Source: Dermacentor variabilis
Taxonomy: Eukaryota > Arthropoda > Arachnida > Ixodida > Ixodidae
Direction: 5' to 3'
NCBI RefSeq assembly: GCF_050947875.1
Contig: NC_134574.1
Coordinates: 103,077,469-103,141,468, forward strand
Length of the DNA: 64,000 nt
In this document: positions 53,799 through 64,000 of the stretch, piece after piece
Layout: each line of letters starts with the position of its first letter
Numbering within the stretch: the first letter of the stretch is position 1
Notes under the pieces: model-generated
The model's input: the letters and a program-made list of their open reading frames with translations, nothing else
Told to the model about the DNA's origin: nothing
The model's database searches: none
Translations under genes and position numbers: made by a program

Positions 53799-54150
53799 GG
53801 CGGCAATGCCGCCTCAAAGTTCTTGCACCAGCTTGCTGTAACGTCGTGAATTTTGACACCGTATGCTCGGGCCTAATTAAAATTTTAATACGTAAATATA
53901 GACTTCATTGTGTTCTAGAAGCAACAAAGACTGAACTTTGCCAAGTTCCAGGAACGTTTCCTCGGCCAAAACAACCCAAATATTCAAAAACATCTGCGAC
54001 ATCGCACTGACTGGGGTTTCGATGCAAAATGCATACAATTGAAACTTTGAGCTTCATTTTCTCTCCTAGTAATCAACCTTTCGCCATGAAATTAACGAAA
54101 GTAGTCTCAAAATAACGCTTTGTCAGAATAAACTGATTTACTGTTTTACT
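53799..54150 (+). repeat. Dispersed repeat, copy 3 of 3
   Basis: Shares with copy 1 'gccttcaagtt'/'gcctcaaagttc', 'accagtttgcggtgacgtca'/'accagcttgctgtaacgtcg' and 'tgctcgggccta'. With copy 2 it shares 'aattgaaactttga.cttcat', 'aatcaacc' and 'attaacgaaa.tagt'. The agreement of three independent copies in the same order supports one old repeat family. Confidence 0.6.
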
Positions 54151-54397
54151 TCAAAACAATCAGTTCAACTTTCATAACAATGGATGTAGTATCTAAAAAC
54201 GTATAAATAGCTAGGTTTGTAAATTAATATATATGTGGAGGGGGATAAATGGTTAATGGGTGACTCGTGTTGCTAGGAGGACTGGTAGCAAAACATGTTT
54301 TGATGACTGACTGCAAACATCACAGTAGTTCTGCGATGACTGCATGTGGCCGACATAAACATCTAGTGCCTAATTCCGTACTCCCAATCTGCCACTT

Positions 54398-54505
54398 CTC
54401 AGATGGCGAAAATTAACCTGCAACCTTCCACTACAGAATTATTTCACGTAGCCCTAGTGTTGCTCTTGGACGTTAAGATCAATCAGTCAATCAATAAATC
54501 TCAAA
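54398..54505 (+). mobile_element. Ruka-type SINE, 3' fragment
   Basis: Only the 3' third is present: 'gcgaaaattaacctgcaacc', 'ttccactacagaattatttc', 'gtgttgctcttggacgttaa' and a 'atcaatcagtcaatcaataa' tail. This corresponds to the tail of the copy at 23223. Confidence 0.6.
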
Positions 54506-57500
54506 TGATTGGGCAGAAATTTCAAAATTTTTCTGCTCACCATCTAGCTGTGTGGAAGGAGCAGTCGAGCATGCCAGGTCCTTTCTGCTTTGGTAGCCTA
54601 ATGGAGCTGTCATTCAAAGGGCACAACAACACGCTTGCCCTAGTTTATCTGTTGTATGGCTTGCGAGGAGTCGACGGGGAAGTGAACTCACAGCAGCATG
54701 ATGGAGCCATGGTTATCAAACATTGTCAGATGCGCTTGCATGATTGAAAAAAATACAGCGAAAGAAAAAAAGGCCACGGACATGTGCATAGAAGTTAAAT
54801 AACAGAAGTGCTAATACGTTGAAAAAGTGCAGTGGAACGAGGGCATGAACGTGTGCAAAAGGAGAGCAGATAACGCAAGCACTGATATGCCGACGTTGTT
54901 TCACCAAGGCGACCATTTCTGACGCGGCACCTCGAATTGGCAGGAGGCACACAAATACATTTGCCATGACTTGTTCATTGCCACATGTGGCGTCGCTGGG
55001 GCGTGCACAGTGCTGCGTAAGCACTTCCTGTTTTTCCGGATTGCTCGTGCTATGGGTTTGCATCCGCGTCTTTCTTGTCCTGTGGTTTTGTCTGTTGTGC
55101 AGTTTCACTTGATTGCCTAGCCTTTGGAAATGTTCAGGCAGTTGTATTGTTCACTCCTGGTCACGGACGCTCGATTATTCATGTTTAAGGTGGCATTTTG
55201 ACAAAGTTGTAGTATTGGCTGTTTTTTCAAAGCTTGGTTTCGTTTTTCTAGCTGGCTGGGTATGACTGAAGTTGAGGAGCCTTCATAAATGGCCAGCACG
55301 GAGGGCTGTTTCAGGATTGACATTGTCTTCAGGCCTTTTTTTTTTTTTCAATTTGTTCCTGACTATGTGAGGAACATACCCTTGTCAGCAGTATGGGGGG
55401 GAGAACAGCTCAATATGAATTCAAGGGGCTGTAGTAACGGCATTTAGCTCATCATGGAACTCTCAATATATTGTATGTGGAACTATATGCACACACAAAA
55501 AACAAATGGGAACAAGTGACTCCCGTTTTGTGCTTGATTTACTGTGACACCTATAAGCGTCAGCTCGCTAAACAGTGTTTTACTGGTAAGTGTTTCATGA
55601 GATGAAACAGTCACGGTGAGAGCTGCTCTGTACAGATTCACATGTTGGGCTCGAATCTGCATGCTTCTAGTAATTGTAATGATTGCCTGAAAACAGTGTT
55701 TTCTGTCATATTGTACATGGTATTATAGTGCACGTTCTTCAGTTGTGGACGCTAGCTTTCCAGCTTTCAGTTGTCTGCTTACCATGAACACTCAAAGGTT
55801 GTTGAAGCTACCTGCCACACATCAAGCTGGTAGTGCTTTATTGCAGCTGTGGTTCTTGTCAGCGCTTTATTGCATACCTTCACTTTGTAGCCACCTAGGA
55901 AAATGGGCGCATTTCGAAGGTGATCACCCAGCAAAGCTGGGCACTGAAGTTACTCAGTCGCTAGCTTTACAGGGGGGCTGGTGTTGAATTAATCCAGAAT
56001 GATAGATTACCCTTCTAGGAGCCTTGCAACAATGGTTTTATAGTTAAGAGAAAATAGACCCTATAGAAAAGTGTAAAGCTGGCTTTCCTGTGATGCACAA
56101 TTGCCTGAAATATGGCAGCAAGCGCATTGTTAAAGTGAGGATTACCAGTTACCTGTGCCTTAAATGTAAAAAAAATGCACAAAAGGATGGATGAAGCATT
56201 ATCCTTGCTTTAATCGACATTTCAGTAATGCGTGAGCCACCACGTTCTGCAGCACATGCATTATGGGAAAACTATCCTGGCGCATTCCTGAAAAGTCAAT
56301 TGCGACTTGAATGGCCATGCAAATATTAATTGCTGGCAGATAGCAGTGTCACTTCAAGCCTGCAAGTAGTACTGAGATTGGTGTGAAGAAAGCTGGCACC
56401 AGTGTACTTCTCCTATTGAAGAATAGAGTAAAATTGGCTGAACTGTACTTTCCTGTGTGCTAAAATGCAATGTAACTAAGTTAACCACAGGAAACCTAAG
56501 CGCCATTGTATATAAAAGAAAATGATAAGACTTAGCTGACCAGCGTGCAGGTTTAAGCTTTTCATTTGGACAGAACACTATAACAGCATGAAAGTAAAAC
56601 TGGACAGTTGTACTTTCTATAAATTCTTGCACTGTTATTTTAATTTGTTAATTCTTATTTCTGGCCATGGAGGGTACATTTGCAAACACACAAAAAAAAA
56701 ACATGCTTTTTTGAGCAAACTGAACTTCACGGTATCGAAAATGCTACCACGTACTTTGTATTTGGTTTATTGAGCTTAAATTATGAATTCACAAATTCAA
56801 CTCGGGAGGGGGGGGGGGATATAAAAATTATGGTGAGCTTTGTGTGGCGATATTAGCAACTGTTGACTACAGTTTGCTAGTAGTGCATGGTAGTAACAGC
56901 GGGAAATGACAAACAAAAAAAATGCAGATGCAGCACTCATGTGCACGCATTCTTTTTATTCCCTTGTCAGTTGCTTCATTACCATCTTATAATAATAAAT
57001 CACGACGAACTAAATTTGCCACCTTGCTACAATACAATACACTTTGCCCATTGCAAATGGGTAGTTATACGTGATAGGAAACTGGTACCATGTCTTCACT
57101 GTCCGATCCTGACCTACGCTCGCATAATTTTCTTGCTTGCAAAAGCTTTGTCCTCAGTAAAAGTGATGCTCTGGACACCTTGAACCACCGGTCGATCACT
57201 TTAGCTTGACTTCACTAGACCCTTTTTCTAATCTGCAAGTGTGCTTCTTTGCACCGCACATTTGCACAACTAATGGTGGCACGATGTTTTAGCGGCACAT
57301 GCTTGGGGCTAGTAGTCTCTTGTGCATGGTTTTGTCACGAGAGTGATGTCGACATTTTACACACCATAAGACACTTGTCGCAAACTGGGCCTGTATGCGC
57401 TGCTTGCAAAAATGGCTGCGCCGCATTGCCATGGCGAACGGCCCTTTTCGCCCGCCGCACCGTTTTCGTGATGCGGTGGACTTAGCCTAGCGATTCTTTG

Positions 57501-57878
57501 TTGTCGTGCCTCATGCCAGAGGCAGTGCTGCTCAAACACTTGCAGTTTCACCCCTCTCGAACACTTCCTTCTTGGTGCGTTCCCTCCATGGGGGCCGTGC
57601 TTTCTTATCTTGGTTAACACTCTGACTCGGCGCTCATGTCAACACAGGGTCCGGAGGTTGAACTGCAAGGAGCACAGCCAATTGAGTCGGCTCTTGGCAG
57701 CGAGCCCTTAAAGCTGGATGGAATAAGTGCCGCTGCATTTTTTCTTTTTTTTTTCTCCCACACTACAGCTCTTTGAATACAGCATGAATTTAGGGGACAC
57801 ATAAGGAAACCGTTCAATCAGTGTAGTCTGGCATGGTCCGATGGATTTAGTATTTCAAAGTTCCGTCTGGCATTCTTT
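54506..57878. other. Intergenic sequence
   Basis: No gene is recognised. There are T- and G-homopolymer runs (for example G11 at 56808) and short random open frames. The GC-richer patch at 57390-57620 has an 87-codon minus-strand frame without motif. Confidence 0.5.
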
Positions 57879-57879
57879 G

Positions 57880-58110
57880 TTGCAGAGTAGTTGGTTATTA
57901 GAGGCAAAGCCTGGAGGTCATGAATTCGACTCCCGGCCAGCACAGCCATATTCCTATGAAGACAAAATGCAGGAATGTTTGTCTGCTTATACTCAGCTGC
58001 ATGTTAACGAGCCACAGTTGGTCAGAGATTAATCCGGGGCACTTTACTACAATGTCCCTTGTTACCCATTGTGCAGTTTCTGGACATTAAACCCCAGAAT
58101 TTAATTATTA
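57880..58110 (+). mobile_element. Ruka-type SINE, diverged
   Basis: The head is 'gttggttattagaggcaaag', with B-box-like 'gaattcgactcccgg'. The body is 'gcatgttaacgagccacagt', and the 3' end 'gattaatccggggcacttta' with 'cattaaaccccagaattt'. More diverged than the other copies. Confidence 0.65.
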
Positions 58111-59600
58111 GCAGGATAAGTAAAGGCTACACAGGGTCATCCTACTGAAACTTGTTCAGTATTTCCTGTTGAGCTTGGTTAACAAGCGACATTTCAAAAC
58201 TGCCTTGCAATGTCCTTTAGTCATTATTGGAGCAAATAACCATTCCTATTTCGTATTGCTTGGTCATAGACAAGGACTAGGAAGTTTGAGATATTTAATC
58301 TAAAAGAATACAAATCTATTAACCAACACTGCCTCTAATGACTTGGTGCATGTTTACTTGGCTGCCTTGTATAAATTCCGTTTGCATTGCTGAGATTGTA
58401 CAGTGTGGCAAACTCTGGGACAATGTGGGGACTTAAAGAAGCTAGCGATGTCTGTAGTTGTTGGACTTGCTTGTCTGGCAATTCTGTCTATTAGTTACAC
58501 TTTTCTTGAGTGGTAATGCTGTCACTTTGCAGTCCAGATCCTTCATTTGCAAAGTAAGGCGTAAGCACGTTGAGGGAAGGAGGGGGGGGTGACAACTACA
58601 GAATCGGCAGTGTATTTCAGTGTCACATTGGCTAATGTACATGATTACAGAACCTGTGGCGAGTGCCCGTAGATGTAGAATCGGCAACAAAAAGCATATT
58701 CTCTTCGCTACCAGTGTGTACATCTGCGAATACCTTTTCTAAAGTGCTCTTAAACAAAGTCTTGCGAGGCACTAAAATTACACTTTTCTAAGCCCGGACC
58801 GTGGTTTACTGGGCTTACAAAAGAGGATGCCATATCTCTGCTGAGGTGGCCATGGAACAAAAAAAATGGCTGCGAGCATTCTCAAAAATCTTGCTGTTTG
58901 CTACCATCGTCCACGTTTGTAGGCACTCTCTTTAAAGTCAAGCATGCCTCTGAAAAGCTCAGATCGCACGCATTTCTCAGCCTGCGTCATGGTTTACCCT
59001 GATTCTAAAGGAATCAAAGGAATTTCTAAAGTAATTTTCTACGCAGCGTCCTAGAACTTCGACCCTTCAAGGGCGAGGCACATAAATACCTGAAAGAAAT
59101 ATTTATTCTTCAACTGAATCTGCAAAATAAACAGGAAATAAGTGCTTTTGACAAAAAGATAAAAATATTTAGTTAGGGGGGCAACACCAGCCAGAACACT
59201 GGGAGCGAGCTTTACCCCTTTGTTTGCCCTATGCCTTTTCTTTGCAACTTGTGCAGACAGTACGCATCATATGTGAACCATAGGCGTATTCATTGAATTT
59301 GCTTTGCATTATTTGTGTGATACCACTGCAGCTGGAGATCTTGCATCGGTTTGTCTCCTCCGACCGAGCTTTCAAACAAAAGCGAGTCGTGTGCCAAACT
59401 TCTTCCTTGTGCGGTGTTCTTGCCTTAATCCAACAGACAATGCTCAGACTCAGTGTTGGCCAATGACATTTATTGAGAAACTTTGTACTAAATACCAAAA
59501 CTTGGCAAGAAAAACATTATCTGGTGTGTTGCCTGTAGGCAACATTTGTTCATAAAGGGTTTAATTCTCGATCCATTCGGCCTCACGCATCCGTCTGCTA
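58111..59600. other. Intergenic sequence
   Basis: AT-leaning sequence with a G8 run at 58582. No gene or clear repeat structure was seen. Confidence 0.5.
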
Positions 59601-59605
59601 GCCTC

Positions 59606-59690
59606 TTGGTTAGCTCAGATAGTAGAGTGGCTGGCTTGGAAATGGGTTAGTGTCGGGTTTGAACCTCAAACCAGCGGAGTCCTTTTTTTT
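59606..59690 (+). mobile_element. tRNA-derived SINE head
   Basis: Reads 'ggttagctcagatagtagag' (A-box and D-arm-like), 'tggctggcttggaaatgggt' and 'gtcgggtttgaacctcaaac' (B-box and T-arm-like), followed by 'cagcg' and a T8 run. The cloverleaf order is right, but the acceptor stem does not close, so this is a SINE head or tRNA pseudogene and not a working tRNA gene. Confidence 0.55.
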
Positions 59691-60474
59691 AATTCTGAAA
59701 ATTTTGTGAAACCCAGGGCTTTGTAGTTGTTCCCAGGTGACTGACAAATGTTGCCTTCCACAAATACATGAAAGATTTCATAATGGGAGTGAAAAATCAT
59801 AGTGGAGTGGCTTTTACAAGCGATTGCTGTTTGCAGGCAAACAGTATTGTCAGACCTCCTTATAATGAAAAAATTGTGATTGGGTCCATGTGAGAGAAAT
59901 GCTAACATTGATACTTCCGATCAGCGGGCAAGGAGTCTCCTGCTGATTTCGATGGCCAGTCAGTGGCTTGCTGTGCTGGTACATAGCACACAAACAATGC
60001 GAAATTACAAATGTGCTTTGCACCATCGTTGATATGCAATTGTTCAGTCAGTGTCATCACTCTATACCTGTATATTGGCTTGTCAGCTAGGAGGTCAGTG
60101 AAGCCAAGGCTGTTTGCTAAAATATGCACACATGTCCAGAATGAGCAGTTTGAAGTTGCTTTGGCAAGTATTTGAGATTTTTGCTGCCAGAATACACATT
60201 TTGTGGTTAGAGCGAACAAGTGTTCTTTTTGCTGTAGGCCATATAGTTCTTCTATAGTTGCATATAGTCCGTTCTAAGCAATATAGTCTCATTTTCGGCA
60301 TCAGTATAGTGCTAAAATACTGATTGAAATGGGGCACGACCAACAGAATTTTGTTTACTCCATTATGTCAGTATTTGTTATTTTGAGGTTCGACTATTAT
60401 TAAAACAATTTCTGTGGCTGTAACTGCTGCGTAAGCACAGGGAACCCAGATTCCAACGGCACATTCTGTTGCAG

Positions 60475-60620
60475 TACTTCGTGCAGGAGTTGCAGAAGTG
60501 CAACGGCCAAGACTGCAGCCTCTTAGCCGATCTTGGAGTCCATAGAATGCGTAGCTGGCGTCGACATCCAGTGAACCAAGGCTTCTCGCCACAGTTGCAC
60601 CGGCTTCTTTGGTTCAGCCA
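60475..60620 (+). CDS. Candidate orphan exon, unidentified
   Basis: An acceptor-like 'acattctgttgcag' ends at 60474 and a strong donor 'CCA|GTAAGA' starts at 60621. Only one frame is open across the 146 bases, reading YFVQELQKCNGQDCSLLADL, then 'GVHRMRSWRRHPVNQG' and 'FSPQLHRLLWF'. The first 20 residues look protein-like and the GC content is above the flanks. No family is recognised and no neighbouring exon was found. It could belong to the gene whose promoter lies near 43 kb, or be chance or repeat-derived. Confidence 0.25.
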
Positions 60621-61749
60621 GTAAGACTGCGCTCCTCAAGGATAGTTATTGTGGGGATCGGAGTGGGAATGTCGTACCCGAGTAGCCATTGTTGCCCCCA
60701 GCTGCATACATCTAAATGCAGTTTATTGTCACCTACTTCATGTCACTGCTCTAGCAGCACAGCAATTAAGACCGACATCCCCTTCAGGTCCCACTGAAAT
60801 CTGGTAGTTGAAAATTTGGTACGACTGCATTTCTCGTATCTTCGGATTCATTAACCTTTTCTTTATCGCAGGAAAATGATGGAAACTCTACTAAATTTCC
60901 CCCACACTTTCTAGAAATGCAACATGCAGGCAGCCACGTTTCAAGCACAACTGTTGAAACAGCTTGAAATAAAAACTACGCACAATACATGGTGTCCAAA
61001 ACCCCACATCTGTGACGTGTTTCTGGCTCCCGTGATCGCTTCTGCTGCATCCAATCGGCAAAAGCGTAGCCTTTGAAATCCACATTTTAAATCCAGAGGG
61101 TGCCGCCCTATGGAGCGTAGATTTGGTCACCACCGATGCTTTTATGACGAATGTTGCCACCTAGTGTCAAGAATTGCAACTAGATGCAAGCTGATGGGCA
61201 TACTAGTCATCAATTCACGCTGCACATTATCTTTCCTTATGATGACAGCAGTATAGAAGGGGTTAAAAGCATACTGCAGCAGAACAGATTAAGGATTTTT
61301 GTGTGAATTTTGTCCAAGTTTATCTTGGTGCATATAATTTCATGCACAGCTCCTGAAGGAGATATATGTCCACTGTTGGGCCATGTTGGCTGTACAATAG
61401 ACAACACTGGTCTAACAATGGTGCTATTTAGGAGTCGTGAACTGCTGACACAAGACTTTGGTCTTAAGATCAGATTGGCCAAAGAAGTAGTCGCAAAACA
61501 ACTTCCCAATAGTTTGTGTCAAATGAGCATTCGAACTCTCTAAAACTTTAAGAAAAAATGCTGGCAAGGGACAGAGAACTCAAAGTAATTTATTACAATA
61601 CTTGTTTCTAAGAGCCATTTTTGGTTTCGTACCCACGGATCGGTGCATCATGCCACGATACTCCCAATACATTGGCTCGCATCATTCCTGTGATTGCCGC
61701 GGTTACCACACATAGGTGCAGCCAGATGCATGAAGCACTTTATTTACAT

Positions 61750-61920
61750 CATTAATAGTTAGGGGTTCGGTAATATTCGAAACTATTGAATAACAAACGA
61801 AATATTTTCCTGTTGGATTCACTCTGTGGATGGATAGCCACTGTTAATACAAATATTTTTGTAATAGGTAGTTTTCGAATATTTTGGAATCTTCAATTCA
61901 TAAAACATGAAATTGGAGCA
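61750..61920. repeat. ATTCGAA-type degenerate repeat
   Basis: 'ggtaatattcgaaactattg', 'aacaaacgaaatatt' and 'gttttcgaatattttgga' are spaced inverted words. Similar 'ttcgagaaatattcgg' words occur at 33625-33700 in intron 8. Probably a decayed dispersed element. Confidence 0.35.
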
Positions 61921-64000
61921 AAAGTACATTAAATTTCATCCCCTCGGCCATAGTAGGCATAGAAAATGAGAGGTTATGAGCGGGCTATGTCTCTCAGGGA
62001 GATGGACTTTACTGGTTGGACTGTGATCATTTGCATTCCCTGGAGAGTCCTGGGCATGTGAACAAGCTAAATATGTTCCTAATGCTCCATTTGTGCTTTT
62101 GATAAGCAAAGCTTCATAATGCGCAGTGTAATAACAGAAAGCTGGTAACATTATTAATACTAGGATGCGAACATTGTTTTATAGTAATGGTTAATGTAGC
62201 TGCTCATTATTCGTAAAGTATTTGATTTAATTTGATTTGCTTCTTGCACTATTCAATTTGTATCAGATTTGGTCTCAAAAAATTATTTGCACACGCATAT
62301 TATTGGCAGCTCAATCATACCTAGCTTTATGGCTACAAAACAATGGCAGATTTTACTGTGTCATGGTGTCATGATGCCATGTACATCATTTCGAAACTAA
62401 CTTTTAGTATCAAATTAAAATATGCTTCTCAAGCTCCAAACTTCATCATTGTTTTCATTCTTTTACGTGCAAAGAATGTGTGGTGGAGTTGGTACAGCTT
62501 TGAAGCTATGTGTCGGTACGCTAAGTTAACGTTGGATAAACACTGCGAAAGCAGACGGCGAATTAAAATAGACACAGTGAGCCCCTGTGTGTGTACCTTA
62601 CGTTGTACCTGTCTACTTTTGTGCGGTTTTCAATGTGAATGTGCACAAATTGGCCCATGTTTCCCATTTACTGCAAGTTTATATTCAGTTACGTACATGT
62701 GTGAGAAATCTAGGAAAAAAATTGCTGCACTGGGCACTTGACAGTCACTATTTCTGCACACTGTAGCACGAGTAGAAAGTGTTGAAGCACACAGATCTCG
62801 GGCGGAAAAACATTGCAAACATGTGTGCCTGCCAGTCAAAATGCACCATTACACCTTTCACTCTCCCCCACTTAAAATGGGGGAGGAGGACTCTTTAGCT
62901 CTTTCGTTGCTGTGCCTGTAGAGATCAATCAATTTGATCGACAGTTTGTCTACGAATCGTTATACATTTATTCTGAAATTCTTTTAGCAACGTAATGCAC
63001 CCTCTGAGATGATGACTGAACTTTAGGTGTTTGTCAGATCTGACAATTCTTCGCAGATTGGGGAGTCTGAAGTCTGAAAAATAAGATAACTCCACAGGAG
63101 TTATTGTCGAGATTAGCCTCCAGTGCTCCTAGGACATCTTCAATAAAGGGACTCCACTTTTATGCTTCATTCTATTCAGCATGATAATTTTTTTAAATGG
63201 TGCCAGCAACGAAGACACGGAAGCTTCTCTGGGGTTGTAATTTTCTTGATCCAGACATATAGGCTGCTTTAACGATGTCTAAAAAAAATGGTAGATGCTC
63301 ATGAGTGCATGTAATTTTAATAACTGTTTGAGTACCGTCAAGTGCAACGTTATCAAGTAATATTAAGTGCAACTATAGCTAGCATTCGTGCCAACAAATC
63401 CTTAGAATTTTTTTTTAACATGCTCTGACTTAGAAAAATTGGGAACTAGGAACCAAGCGCATATTTTGTGAACCAGGTGCTTCTCTGAAGTTTCACATAG
63501 TTCTCTAAAATTGTATGAGCAATTATTACTACTATACATCCACTGAAAGCACGAGTGATGGGGCTATGTATCATTATGATTTTATGTATCACAGTATACG
63601 TTACGCCTACTATGTCTTGAAATAAAATTTTAAAACATGAAAGCACTGAAAATGAGCACATTTCTCACGGTAATGAAAGAGGTAAGATGGTGTACAGAAT
63701 AAGCTAAGGGAAATCAAAGTGCTCAAAAGAAAGAAAAGGAAGGAAGGGGGGGGGGGGGAGGTCAGGGTTCAGTTGTGATAGAAAGGTGGAACAGGTTGGG
63801 GTGCTGCTGTTCTTCCAAAAATGTGGACAAGTTGGAAAAAAAACAGCAGCTGTAGTACCTCCCTCACCCCTTTCTTCCTCTATCTCACAAGTAAACAATA
63901 AAAAGTTAGATTCTTAATGCGCATCATCACCACAACGTGGCAGTATGTATAAAATTTATATATCGTATTAAATGCGGAACACATTCTTAAGTTGTACTGT
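61921..64000. other. Right-end intergenic sequence
   Basis: AT-rich sequence with short overlapping open frames on both strands; the longest (62343-62741, 132 codons) has no motif. A G14 run lies at 63746-63759. Nothing further is supported. Confidence 0.5.

Noticed and set aside
59606..59690. Functional tRNA gene
   Set aside because: Box A and B-like segments are present, but stems do not pair properly and a T-run SINE body follows. The tRNA-like segments at 27935, 34287 and within 22849-23162 were set aside for the same reason.
62343..62741. 132-codon open frame near the right end
   Set aside because: No domain, no splice context, Cys-rich in a chance-like way, and an opposite-strand frame covers part of it.
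1..64000. CRISPR array, operon, phage or bacterial defence system
   Set aside because: No regularly spaced identical repeats with unique spacers and no compact prokaryotic genes exist. Intron structure, SINEs and LINEs show animal nuclear DNA.

Overview
The window is eukaryotic and almost certainly comes from a hard tick (Ixodidae). It holds one clearly recognisable protein-coding gene, split into ten coding exons over about 33.5 kb. That gene sits in AT-leaning sequence full of dispersed repeats. The tick assignment rests on tRNA-derived SINEs of the Ruka type, a second tRNA-derived SINE with a characteristic 3' tail, and 'ATAACGAA'-type TA-flanked elements. These families are recognised from memory, not by database search. 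No bacterial genes, operons, CRISPR arrays, rRNA genes or intact tRNA genes were seen.

Layout. Positions 1-2200 are intergenic with one dispersed repeat copy. Positions 2200-2832 are a CpG-rich promoter and 5' UTR. Positions 2833-36338 encode a polypeptide N-acetylgalactosaminyltransferase (GT27 family, most like insect pgant6). The ten exons join with consistent phases into a 612-residue type II Golgi protein: short cytoplasmic tail, membrane anchor, stem, GT-A catalytic domain with DxH and WGGEN, and a C-terminal ricin-type lectin domain. Nine introns have consensus splice sites, except intron 7, which uses a GC-AG pair. The 3' UTR probably runs to a signal near 38.95 kb.

The introns carry the more unusual structures. 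These are a 314-bp near-palindrome 36 bp after exon 6, a 22-bp minisatellite split by a degraded non-LTR element just before exon 7, and two TA-flanked elements in intron 8, one with a CpG-dense tandem core.

From 38.97 kb rightward no second gene is proven. A CpG island at about 42.6-46.6 kb looks like the promoter and non-coding first exon of a rightward gene, with a donor at 43668. One open, splice-flanked segment at 60475-60620 could be an exon of it. The rest is transposable-element debris: a minus-strand LINE with a Ty3/Gypsy fragment in its middle (46.7-49.7 kb), a CpG-rich TIR element (49.9-50.4 kb), a Ruka SINE broken by a TTAA-flanked piggyBac-like MITE (51.3-51.8 kb), and a candidate solo LTR followed by tandem sub-repeats (51.9-52.9 kb).

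All exon joins were made by eye from splice consensus, frame continuity and family motifs. TE boundaries are approximate unless a target duplication is stated.
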